Shown piece after piece: positions 7,836 through 15,891 of a stretch of 36,847 nucleotides of DNA. The translations under genes and the position numbers were made by a program. The notes under the pieces were generated by a model, which had not been told where the DNA came from, did not search any database, and was given only the letters and a program-made list of their open reading frames with translations. The DNA comes from Anaerolineae bacterium (lineage in GTDB: Bacteria > Chloroflexota > Anaerolineae > 4572-78 > J111): positions 1-36,847 of the forward strand of contig JAGRBZ010000029.1 of the NCBI GenBank assembly GCA_020433805.1, read 5' to 3'. How positions within the stretch are numbered: the first letter of the stretch is position 1; every line of letters starts with the position of its first letter.

Positions 7836-8954
7836 ATGAAGATAGAACGCATTGAACTACATCATATTTCGCAGCAGCTTGTTCACCCTTTTCGAACCAG
7901 CTTTGGCACCCAAATTGAACGCTCTTGTATTTTAGTGGCTGTCTACAGCGAGGGGCTGATCGGCTGGGGTGAGGCCGTGGCTTCGACCGATCCGGGCTAC
8001 TCGTACGAGACGGTAACCACTTCGTGGCATATTCTCAACGACTATCTTGTGCCGGCCTGCATTGGTCTTGATATTACTACGCCGCAGGACGCAACGCACC
8101 ATTTTAAGAAGGTGCGCGGTCATCAAATGGCTAAAGCCAGCCTGGAGAACGCTATCTGGGATTTATTAGCCAAAGCTGAAGGTGTACCGCTCTCGCAAAA
8201 GCTGGGCGGCGTTCGCGACCGGGTTGAAGTAGGGGTCAGTATCGGTATCCAGCCGACCCTGCAAGCGTTGCTGGATCGGATTGATAGTTTTGTCGATTTA
8301 GGCTACCGGCGCATTAAAATGAAAATCGAGCCGGGTTGGGAGGTTGAACCTATCTCGGCTGTACGGGCTAGATACCCCGCCATCAAATTGATGGGCGATG
8401 CTAACTCCGCATTCACGCTGGACGATGTCGCCATTTTTCAAAAGCTCGATGAATATGACCTGCTGATGGTGGAGCAGCCGCTGTACTATGACGATATTTA
8501 TGAACACTCTAAGCTGCAAGCCCAGATCAAAACAGCGGTCTGTCTCGATGAAAGCATTCACGCGCCGCAGGACGCACGCTCGGCTATCGAACTGCAAGCC
8601 TGTCGCATTATTAATATGAAGGTGGCTCGGGTAGGGGGCTTGACGAACGCTATCAAAATTCACGATATGTCGCTTGAGGCCGGCCTGGAAATGTGGTGCG
8701 GCGGCATGTTAGAAACGGGCGTTGGTCGGGCTACCAATGTGCATCTGGCGACGATGCCCAACTTTACCCTACCCGGCGATATTTCGGCCTCGGCCCGCTA
8801 TTATGCCGAAGATATTGCCGAGCCGATTTTTGAACTTAATCAAGAAGACTCAACGCTCTCTGTTCCTTCCGGTCCCGGTATTGGCGTGGAAGTGCTTATG
8901 GATCGCGTTGAAAAAGTACGTGTGAGGCATCAGGTCTTTGACAAATCAAGTTGA
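7836..8954 (+). CDS. menC: o-Succinylbenzoate synthase / N-succinylamino acid racemase (enolase superfamily)
   Basis: 372 residues of the muconate-lactonizing subgroup. The N-terminal capping domain carries GWGEAVAS. The barrel has catalytic K161-x-K163 (IKMKIEPG), metal ligands D188 (GDANSAF), E213 (MVEQPL) and D238 (LDESI), and the second catalytic lysine K262 (NMKVARVGG). All acid/base and metal residues are present. CAGGAG lies 7 bases before the ATG. The family includes menaquinone-pathway o-succinylbenzoate synthases and promiscuous N-succinylamino acid racemases that sequence alone does not separate. The adjacent COG3375-like GNAT gene and absence of other men genes in the window favour a racemase role here. 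It overlaps the start of mutY by 17 bases if the TTG start is right. Confidence 0.9.
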   Translation: MKIERIELHHISQQLVHPFRTSFGTQIERSCILVAVYSEGLIGWGEAVASTDPGYSYETVTTSWHILNDYLVPACIGLDITTPQDATHHFKKVRGHQMAKASLENAIWDLLAKAEGVPLSQKLGGVRDRVEVGVSIGIQPTLQALLDRIDSFVDLGYRRIKMKIEPGWEVEPISAVRARYPAIKLMGDANSAFTLDDVAIFQKLDEYDLLMVEQPLYYDDIYEHSKLQAQIKTAVCLDESIHAPQDARSAIELQACRIINMKVARVGGLTNAIKIHDMSLEAGLEMWCGGMLETGVGRATNVHLATMPNFTLPGDISASARYYAEDIAEPIFELNQEDSTLSVPSGPGIGVEVLMDRVEKVRVRHQVFDKSS

Positions 8955-10014
8955 CAACGTTACAGAGTTTCGAACCAAACTACTTGACTGGTATCACAAA
9001 AACAAACGGGACTTGCCCTGGCGGGGTGAGATTTTGCCGTACCGCATCTGGATTTCTGAGGTTATGCTTCAGCAAACGCAGGTGGCAACGGTTATTCCCT
9101 ACTACCTGCGCTTTTTAGAGCGCTTTCCAACGTTAGAGGATTTAGCCGAGGCTCCGCTGGATGATGTACTTAAAGCCTGGGAGGGCTTGGGTTACTACGC
9201 TCGAGCGCGCAATTTGCATAATGCGGCCCGCAAGATCATCGACAAATTCGATGGGGAATTGCCCGAAACTTATGTCGATTTGCGCGAACTACCCGGCTTT
9301 GGTTTATACACCGCCGCTTCGGTTGCGTCGATTGCTTTTGGCGAACCGGTGGCGGCTGTGGATAATAACGTCAAGCGCGTTATTGCTCGCTTGTTTGCTA
9401 TTGAGCAAGATGTAAAGCAGGGTCAAGGGGCGGTTCAAGTGCAAAATATTGCCGCCGAACTGGTTGATCCGGAAGAACCCGGTCACTGGACTGAGGCGCT
9501 CATCGAGTTAGGTGCACTTATTTGCGCGCCCAAAAAACCGCGCTGCGGCATTTGCCCGCTGAACACTCTGTGTCAGGCCCGATTGCAGGGATTACAGCTC
9601 GAACTACCGTTTCGGCCTCCTAAGAAGCGCTCGCCCCACTATGATGTGACGGCGGCGGTAATACGCCAGGAGGATAAATTTCTCATCGCCCAGCGCCCTT
9701 TGGATAGTATGCTGGGCGGGTTATGGGAGTTTCCGGGCGGCAAGTGTCAGCCGGACGAGTCTTTACCCGACTGTTTGCGTCGCGAAATTCAAGAGGAACT
9801 GGGCCTGGACATAGAAGTGGGCGAACCGGTGACGGCTATTAAACATAGCTACACCCACTTTAAGATCACGTTACACGCCTTTTATTGTCGCATTGAAGAG
9901 GGCACCCCGCAAGCACTGGAAGTGGCCGACTGGCGCTGGGCCACCTTGGATGAATTAGATAGCTATGCCTTCCCGCGCACCGACTTAAAGATAATCGAGA
10001 CGTTGCGTCAGTAA
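8938..10014 (+). CDS. mutY: A/G-specific adenine DNA glycosylase MutY
   Basis: 358 residues, normal length. It removes adenine mispaired with 8-oxoguanine. The catalytic glutamate is E41 in WISEVMLQQTQV. The helix-hairpin-helix LPGFGLYTA is at 118-126, the catalytic aspartate D142 in AVDNNVKRVIAR, and the [4Fe-4S] cysteines C196, C203, C206 and C212 have the canonical C-x6-C-x2-C-x5-C spacing. The C-terminal Nudix-like 8-oxoG recognition domain retains a complete Nudix box (GGKCQPDESL through REIQEELG), which is better preserved than in many MutY proteins. The start is TTG at 8938, inside the end of the preceding menC-like gene, so translation is probably coupled. Confidence 0.97.
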   Translation: MTNQVDNVTEFRTKLLDWYHKNKRDLPWRGEILPYRIWISEVMLQQTQVATVIPYYLRFLERFPTLEDLAEAPLDDVLKAWEGLGYYARARNLHNAARKIIDKFDGELPETYVDLRELPGFGLYTAASVASIAFGEPVAAVDNNVKRVIARLFAIEQDVKQGQGAVQVQNIAAELVDPEEPGHWTEALIELGALICAPKKPRCGICPLNTLCQARLQGLQLELPFRPPKKRSPHYDVTAAVIRQEDKFLIAQRPLDSMLGGLWEFPGGKCQPDESLPDCLRREIQEELGLDIEVGEPVTAIKHSYTHFKITLHAFYCRIEEGTPQALEVADWRWATLDELDSYAFPRTDLKIIETLRQ

Positions 10015-10124
10015 TGGGCTTTCTCTTCCCAAATTTAGGTGGCAATTTGACTTAGCCCTCTCTGTCGATCAGAATATAAGACTTGACCTTAAACAATCCC
10101 TTAGTGAGTAACTTGACAAAGTGC

Positions 10125-11423
10125 ATGCCCAAACCATTTCGCTTAGTATCTACTATCTTTCTTCATAAGCCCTATCTCTATCACGTTCACATACGGTTCA
10201 TTCTCCTTGTTCTTCTGCTCCTTATGGTAGCCGGTTGTCAAACGACCATGACCCCGGAGACGCCTAGAATTACGGGCCGTGCCTTATTGTGGCATGGCTG
10301 GAGTGATGGTGAAGCAGATTTTCTGGAACAGCTTGTCGATAACTTTAGCGCAATCAATCCCGAAACCCGTATTATAACCATCGCTGTGCCGCAGGGGGAA
10401 CTGCTCGCCCAATATCAGGCCAGTACGGCCCAAGGTATTGGGCCTGACCTGGTTATAGGCTCCAGCGATTGGGTTCGCCCTCTGGTCGATGCCGGATATA
10501 TTCGTCCTATTCAAGATGATGCAATCTCGCTTGATGATTATCGATCTAACACTATCGCCGCCCTACGCTATCAGGATGAGATGTGGGGCTATCCTATGGC
10601 CCTTGAGCCGGTCGCCTTGTACTACAACAAAGATCTGGTAACGACCGTGCCCAGGACTCTTGACGATTTACTGTTGGATGTAAACGAGGAAAAAAGTATT
10701 GCGTTTGTGCCCCGCTTTGAGGAAGCGCATTGGGGAGTGCAAACCTTTGGTGATGGTTTGTTCGATGAGGACGGCAACTTTACGTTAGCCACTAGTGGCT
10801 TCCGCGAGTGGCTAACCTGGCTTAATGAGGCCCAAAGCAACGCTGGTGTTATTCTTAATCGCGATGGAACTACCTTACAGAGATTGTTTATCGAGGGCAA
10901 AATTGCCTATTACGTCGCTAAACCCACCGAGCTAACCACAATCGTCGAGGCAATGGGGGAAGATGTTTTGGGCGTCACCTGGCTCCCGGCCGGCCCGGAA
11001 GGAGCCTCCGGACCTCTGTTACCTGTTGAGACAATGATGCTCAGCACCGCTTCCACCAAAAGCCAGGCTGAGTTGGCCATCACTTTGGCCCGTTATTTAA
11101 CCAACACCGAGCAAACCCGCACCTTGATGCGAACCTTAAACCGCGTTCCGGCCAATCGGCAGGTTTTAGTTGACTCTCGCGTTCACCCCCTAATCTCCGG
11201 TTTTTCGCAGCAAGCTCGCACGGCCGTTACGCTGCCCAATGACCTAGACCGCCAAGATCTGTATACGGTGGGCGACCTTACCTACGGCAACGTCCTCTCG
11301 GGCGTTAAGACACCCGAAGAAGCCGTGTGTGATTTTGGCCTGGCCGTCATCGAACTGCAAGGTTATGGCCCGGAGTCCTATGAATTACCACCGGGTTGCT
11401 CTGTTGAGAGTCCCAATGAATGA
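10125..11423 (+). CDS. Extracellular solute-binding lipoprotein, family 1 (sugar ABC type)
   Basis: About 432 residues from the ATG at 10125; an in-frame TTG at 10083 is less likely. A basic N-region and hydrophobic stretch FILLVLLLLMVAGC form a lipobox with the lipidated Cys. The mature part reads GRALLWHGWSDGEADFLEQLVDNF, GPDLVIGSSDWVRPLVDAGYIRPI, WGYPMALEPVALYYNKDLV and a C-terminal segment about RTLNRVPANRQVL, all typical of MalE-like binding proteins. No permease or ATPase gene adjoins; the next gene, 12 bp on, is an MscS-type channel. It is therefore an orphan binding protein whose transporter is elsewhere, or it serves a different role such as signalling. Sugar or oligosaccharide binding is a family-level inference. 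Confidence 0.85.
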   Translation: MPKPFRLVSTIFLHKPYLYHVHIRFILLVLLLLMVAGCQTTMTPETPRITGRALLWHGWSDGEADFLEQLVDNFSAINPETRIITIAVPQGELLAQYQASTAQGIGPDLVIGSSDWVRPLVDAGYIRPIQDDAISLDDYRSNTIAALRYQDEMWGYPMALEPVALYYNKDLVTTVPRTLDDLLLDVNEEKSIAFVPRFEEAHWGVQTFGDGLFDEDGNFTLATSGFREWLTWLNEAQSNAGVILNRDGTTLQRLFIEGKIAYYVAKPTELTTIVEAMGEDVLGVTWLPAGPEGASGPLLPVETMMLSTASTKSQAELAITLARYLTNTEQTRTLMRTLNRVPANRQVLVDSRVHPLISGFSQQARTAVTLPNDLDRQDLYTVGDLTYGNVLSGVKTPEEAVCDFGLAVIELQGYGPESYELPPGCSVESPNE

Positions 11424-11434
11424 GGTGAGACATT

Positions 11435-12790
11435 ATGCCGGCTGAATCATCTATCGATCTTCTTATTACCCAAATTGATATTCTTCTTATTTATTTGGCT
11501 CGACCCGCCGTCCAGCGCCAGATTATCACCGCTTTGGTGATATTAAGCCTGGCCTGGTATCTGCCCGAGTTTATGCATGCCCGGGCCGAAAAACGAGATC
11601 GCGGGCGTCAGGCTGAGCAAACCGATAAACCGGATAGGTCGCGCTGGCTGGCCGCGATTCGACATCTCTATTCCCCGCTGTTGAGTCTGCTGCTTGTACA
11701 ATTAGCCATTTGGCTCTTTATCCGTCTTGGGTATCCGGTAGGTATCTTGGAAAGCTCGATTATCCTTTTCTCAATGTGGTTCGTTTATCGTTTTCTTTTG
11801 ATGGGGTTGTACGGCTATCTGGGGCCTGAAGCCCAGCCCTATCACCGCTGGATCTTGATGCCGGTTTTCGGGACGATAGTGGTTGTGCTGCTTACGCTCA
11901 ACACAGTCGGCCTCGATCTCATTATCGATGCTTCGTTGTTTACTGTCTTCGGCACCACCGTAACGTTGCGGGTGGTCTTTTTCGCGCTGGTTGTTCTCTA
12001 CTGCTTTGTCGTGGCTGCCTGGATTATCGAGCGATTGCTCGATCGCGTATTGGATGCGCGTTTAGGCCATGAGCCGGGCGTGATGAACGCCATCACAACG
12101 ATTAGCCGCTATTTTATTTTGTTACTTGGCGTTATCGCCGTATTACAGGTGGTTGGACTGGACGCCTCAACGCTGGCTTTGATTGGTGGCGGTTTGTCGG
12201 TAGGTATCGGTTTTGGCTTGCAGCAGATTGTGGCCGATTTTATCAGCGGCTTGATTTTGCTGTTCGAACAGGCGGTTCGCCCCGGCGATGTCATTGATCT
12301 TGACGGCGAGGTGGGCGTGGTCGATAAACTCAGCACGCGGGCCACAACGGTGCGCACCATCGATAACGTGGAGCTGATTATCCCCAATCAGGCTTTTCTC
12401 ACCAACCGGATTACCACCTTTACCAAATCCTCGGCCAAGGTGCGCATTATGGTTCCGCTTGGCGTCAGCTACAAGAGCAACCCCAAACAGGTACGGCAAA
12501 TTGCTCTGCAAACGGCCGCACGCCACGGACTGGTCCTTAAAGATCCTGAACCGGCCTTGCTTTTCCGCAGTTTTGGCGATTCGAGCCTCAACTTTGACCT
12601 CGCCGTTTGGATCGACCAGCCGTCACGCCACTCCCGGGTACGCAGCGATCTTTATTACATGCTCTGGGATGCCTTTACGGAACACGACATCGAAATCCCC
12701 TTCCCACAGCGTGATCTTAACCTGCGTACCGGTTGGGAGCAATTGCGGTCTAAGGTGGTTGCTACTGGTCCGCAGACGCCGCAGGAATAA
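11435..12790 (+). CDS. MscS-family mechanosensitive ion channel
   Basis: 451 residues. Five or so membrane helices occupy the first half. The pore-lining helix and beta domain carry the family signature: ALIGGGLSVGIGFGLQQIVADFISGLILLFEQAVRPGD, then VVDKLSTRATTVRTIDNVELIIPNQAFLTNRI. A cytoplasmic alpha/beta domain follows, ending around EIPFPQRDLNLR. Such channels open on membrane tension and relieve osmotic downshock. The start ATG is 12 bp after the binding-protein stop with GAGGTGAGA before it, so the two are probably co-transcribed. The extended N-terminus with a charged loop (about residues 47-67) is longer than in E. coli MscS. Confidence 0.95.
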   Translation: MPAESSIDLLITQIDILLIYLARPAVQRQIITALVILSLAWYLPEFMHARAEKRDRGRQAEQTDKPDRSRWLAAIRHLYSPLLSLLLVQLAIWLFIRLGYPVGILESSIILFSMWFVYRFLLMGLYGYLGPEAQPYHRWILMPVFGTIVVVLLTLNTVGLDLIIDASLFTVFGTTVTLRVVFFALVVLYCFVVAAWIIERLLDRVLDARLGHEPGVMNAITTISRYFILLLGVIAVLQVVGLDASTLALIGGGLSVGIGFGLQQIVADFISGLILLFEQAVRPGDVIDLDGEVGVVDKLSTRATTVRTIDNVELIIPNQAFLTNRITTFTKSSAKVRIMVPLGVSYKSNPKQVRQIALQTAARHGLVLKDPEPALLFRSFGDSSLNFDLAVWIDQPSRHSRVRSDLYYMLWDAFTEHDIEIPFPQRDLNLRTGWEQLRSKVVATGPQTPQE

Positions 12791-12811
12791 AGGGTCGTTC
12801 AACTCCCAGCT

Positions 12812-14302
12812 TCATTGTTTTGGGGCGAAATGTTGCAACAACTGCCGCACCCCCACCGGAATCAAATCTCCGGCGACACCGGACCCTTTGACATCCATGC
12901 CCACTAAAAAGCAGTTTTCGACCGGCGTAACAGGATCGAGCCGGTTTTGACCGGTTTGTCCAAACGTTTGGCCCGATTCCGTCCCCGGCCACATTCCGGT
13001 GAAAAACATCGGCACCGACCACTCCAGTGTCGCCTCAAAATGGGGAAAAAGCGCGCGCATATCGGCCAGAGCTAAATCAAGCTCCGCGCTTCGATCATCG
13101 CTATACGTCGGGAAAAAGGCATCGAACAGATGCAGCCCTGCTTTCGACAGAGTTGGATCGAGTAGGGTAGGTGAGAAGACGCCCACCACCCGTTGACATT
13201 GCGGAGTCATCGTAATCGGAGCCTGGGTGAACAGGGGTTCACGCGTAGCCCCAAAGAGGGCTGCACACTCAACCCCCTTTAGCTGCACCAGTCGCCTCAC
13301 GTAATCGACGGGTAGATTTTGGGAACCGACAAGCTGTATAAAGGCACGCGGCCCACCGTTGTGCAGTACAAAGCGGCTGTGGATTTGTCGGCCATCGGCC
13401 AGCCGAATGCCGGTGGCCTGATTGTCTTCCACACAAATTTCTGCCACCGGCGAGCGCACGAACAGCGCTCCGCCCGCCTGCCGCAATGCCGTTACCAAAG
13501 CTTTGATGATCGAACGAACCCCACCCACCGGCATGGCAAAATCCTGACCGGCCGTCCGGCCATCGAGCGTGATCTGAATATACTCGCCGGCCGGCATTAC
13601 CTGGCTGCTTAATCCGGAGGCCGTAGCCGCGATAGCATCGACCGCAGCCCGCAGATCGTCATCATCGCTAAATTCGGCAATATAATCGGCTGCGGAAATC
13701 ATGTCGAGGGAGGTCGATGTGGCCTGCTCTAGTTGGCGCTTGCCCGTCAAAATCGCTTTAAGCCAGGCTTTGCGCGCCGGGGAGGCCAGCATATCGAACA
13801 AACTATCGTAGCGACGACCGTCGGGGAATTGAATGGTATACTGTTCGGCCAAACCGACATCGTTAAGCGAGACGTACTCCAGATCGATCCCCACCTCCGC
13901 AAGAAAGCGGCCAATGTGGCTCTTTGGCCCCAGGTTGGTCCAGGCCCCGGTCGTGACGACGGCATCCTTATAGCTAATTTCGGTGTAGCGTCCGCCCGGA
14001 AAACTCAGCTTTTCAAAAACGGCCACACGATAGCCAGCCTGTGCCAAAGCCACTCCGGCCATCAACCCCCCAATACCACTGCCGATAATCGACACCTCGT
14101 AATCATTGGCCGGTCGAGGCCGGTAGGGCTTTAGGGGCGTATCCGGGATAAAGCAATCGTTGGGGCAGGCGTAGACACACAAATTACAATCGGTACAGTT
14201 TTCGGGAATAACTTCCGCCCAGCCATCTGTTTTCAGCGCATCGTAGGGGCAAATCAACACGCAATAGCCGCAGCCGGTACAGGTCCGTTTGTTAAGCCGC
14301 AT
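12812..14302 (-). CDS. Ferredoxin-domain FAD-dependent oxidoreductase (CrtI/phytoene-desaturase-like)
   Basis: 496 residues from the ATG at 14300-14302, chosen because AAGGAG precedes it by 5 bases; the frame remains open to 14428. The first about 50 residues are a two-cluster ferredoxin domain with C8-C11-C14-C18 and C36-C39-C42-C46 spacing (CTGCGYCVLICP and CTDCNLCVYACP). A Rossmann FAD motif, IIGSGIGGLMAGVALAQAG, begins about residue 72. The body follows the phytoene desaturase/all-trans-retinol saturase-like fold (FPGGRYTEI, MPVGGVRSIIKALVTALRQAGG, and a C-terminal FLVGMDVKGSGVAGD). The fusion suggests that electrons pass between a ferredoxin-type donor and a flavin acting on a hydrophobic substrate. 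No carotenoid or archaeol-like lipid genes lie nearby. It converges with the channel gene. Confidence 0.85.
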   Translation of the reverse strand: MRLNKRTCTGCGYCVLICPYDALKTDGWAEVIPENCTDCNLCVYACPNDCFIPDTPLKPYRPRPANDYEVSIIGSGIGGLMAGVALAQAGYRVAVFEKLSFPGGRYTEISYKDAVVTTGAWTNLGPKSHIGRFLAEVGIDLEYVSLNDVGLAEQYTIQFPDGRRYDSLFDMLASPARKAWLKAILTGKRQLEQATSTSLDMISAADYIAEFSDDDDLRAAVDAIAATASGLSSQVMPAGEYIQITLDGRTAGQDFAMPVGGVRSIIKALVTALRQAGGALFVRSPVAEICVEDNQATGIRLADGRQIHSRFVLHNGGPRAFIQLVGSQNLPVDYVRRLVQLKGVECAALFGATREPLFTQAPITMTPQCQRVVGVFSPTLLDPTLSKAGLHLFDAFFPTYSDDRSAELDLALADMRALFPHFEATLEWSVPMFFTGMWPGTESGQTFGQTGQNRLDPVTPVENCFLVGMDVKGSGVAGDLIPVGVRQLLQHFAPKQ

Positions 14303-14413
14303 AAGACTCCTTGAGATGAGAATAGTATAACTTTCCCAACCGCAATATTGCAGGATGCTTAGAAAGTTGGCACTGGTCCCGCAAGATGGGATTGCGTACG
14401 AAGGGATAAAATC

Positions 14414-14482
14414 AACCACGAATTGCACGAATTTTCACCCATTTTATTTTTTTATTCGTGTACATGTGTGTAATTCGTGGTT
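14414..14482. repeat. Palindromic intergenic repeat, AACCACGAATT type
   Basis: AACCACGAATTGCACGAAT at 14414-14432 is complemented by ATTCGTG at 14454-14460 and TAATTCGTGGTT at 14471-14482, around an AT-rich loop. It lies in the 620-bp gene-poor stretch between the oxidoreductase and the next gene. It has no coding content and looks like a dispersed palindromic element. The rest of 14303-14921 holds no gene that I can support. Confidence 0.65.
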
Positions 14483-14813
14483 AAAATAGTTTCCCCATCG
14501 TATGGACCCAGTGCCTAGAAAGTTATTTAAACACCAATTCTTAGGCGTAAGAATCAATTAGCCCGTAGGACGCAAGTATAACCCAGCCACACAGAAAACG
14601 GTAGTGCAGCATTAAAACCGTGCGATTATAAGATTGTCCTGCAGATTCTTAGGATTTCTGTTCCAATTTCCCTTGCAAACCTTTTGCGGCAAAGGCGCTT
14701 GTGTTATACTTAAGGAAATTGCTTCATTTGCCGACCTGCCACTGTCTACAATAAGCCACCACTACCCTTTCCACCTTGCTAAGCTAACTAGAAGTCAATA
14801 ATTCACCCTTTCT

Positions 14814-14901
14814 GATGGGGAATTGGGTACGTGTCTCTCATTTTTGCGCCACTCACTACGGACTACGTACCACGCACTACGTGCTTAGCCTTACCCCCAT
14901 C
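14814..14901 (+). promoter_or_regulatory. Structured leader before the adaptor-like gene
   Basis: GATGGGG at 14814-14820 pairs with CCCCATC at 14895-14901, enclosing alternating ACTACG/ACGTAC repeats (about 14851-14885). The right arm ends 9 bases before AAGGAG and the ATG at 14922. Folding might expose or hide the start region. Function is inference. Confidence 0.35.
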
Positions 14902-14921
14902 CCCAAAATAAGGAGAAACCG

Positions 14922-15638
14922 ATGTCACAGCGAGACGCTATTCAAAAACAGATTACCATCCACACCCGTCGGCTGCAAAAGCTGCGCGAACAGGAGGCGT
15001 TAAAGGGATTAAACACCCCTCCCGAAATCTCGATTGAAATCGAAGATATCGAGACCAAACTGGCCGACCTGCGAAAAGAACTCGCAAACGCGTCATCCCA
15101 GCCGGATCTACCTCTATCCAATCCCGAGCTGGCCCAGGAAATGGCCCGGCAATCGGATAACACACCGCCGTCGTCGTCAACCCAGATCGGCGGCCTTAAC
15201 TTCGGTAACATCAGCGGTAGTACGATCAACATCGGCAATGTTTCAGCCGATGTCAATGCCGGCGGTGACATTGTTGGTGGCAATAAAGTCACGACAACCA
15301 TCACCTCCGGGTCAACATCTCAGGGTGATGTCCAGGCTCAGCTAGAGGCGGCTCTGGTTAAATGGCGGCAGGAGCTAACCGCCGTGTTGGAACAGTCTCG
15401 CGACCTGGACAGCGATGATAAAGAATATGCCGAAACAACCGCCGACAAGGTCATTAAAGAAGCCAAAAAGGGCAGCCAAGCCAATCCTGAAAAACTCGAA
15501 GGCTTCTTTAAGAAGCTCAGCAATATGACCCCCGACATTTTGGAAGTGACGGCCACTACGCTGCAAAATCCATTTGCCGGGGTAGGGCTGGTGCTGCAAA
15601 AGATCAATGACCGCATTACGTTGGAGCGGGCGGAGTAA
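14922..15638 (+). CDS. Orphan adaptor-like protein: helical EAD-like N-domain, GD-repeat stalk, helical C-domain
   Basis: 238 residues, preceded by AAGGAG. Residues 1-57 form a helical hairpin, including RRLQKLREQEALKGLNTPPE followed by EIEDIETKLADLRKEL. I recognise this style from N-terminal effector-associated domains of bacterial STAND/NLR-type conflict proteins. A Pro/Ser linker follows, then a glycine-rich beta-repeat stretch (about 90-130) with INIGNVSADVNAGGDIVGGNK, seen as connectors in the same protein class. The C-terminal 90 residues are helical and end TPDILEVTATTLQNPFAGVGLVLQKI, a recurring module I cannot name. No NTPase, protease, TIR or other effector domain is present, and no such gene adjoins. 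It sits at the edge of an insertion-rich island. The adaptor role is inference. Confidence 0.65.
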   Translation: MSQRDAIQKQITIHTRRLQKLREQEALKGLNTPPEISIEIEDIETKLADLRKELANASSQPDLPLSNPELAQEMARQSDNTPPSSSTQIGGLNFGNISGSTINIGNVSADVNAGGDIVGGNKVTTTITSGSTSQGDVQAQLEAALVKWRQELTAVLEQSRDLDSDDKEYAETTADKVIKEAKKGSQANPEKLEGFFKKLSNMTPDILEVTATTLQNPFAGVGLVLQKINDRITLERAE

Positions 15639-15891
15639 GCCCTCATCCCCCAACCCCTGGTGGACTAGATTGCTTATGAAATCACTGTTAGTGTCTCTAA
15701 GTTTTCGCCATAATTTGAGCCTTTGTTTATTGCGTAGTGCGTAATGCGTATTGAGTGCTTTTTTACGTACTACGTACTACGCAATACGCTGTAGAGTCCC
15801 GTAATAACGTACCTTAATAATCCAATAGTAATCGTACCCCTTGTCTCAAACGACAAGAAAAGGTAAGGTGAGTTGGACAGGCTGTGGCAGT

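Noticed and set aside
14851..14885. Alternating ACTACG/ACGTAC units as a CRISPR-like or tandem array
   Set aside because: Units are irregular, lack spacers and resemble the palindromic core of element A, so they are dispersed-repeat debris.
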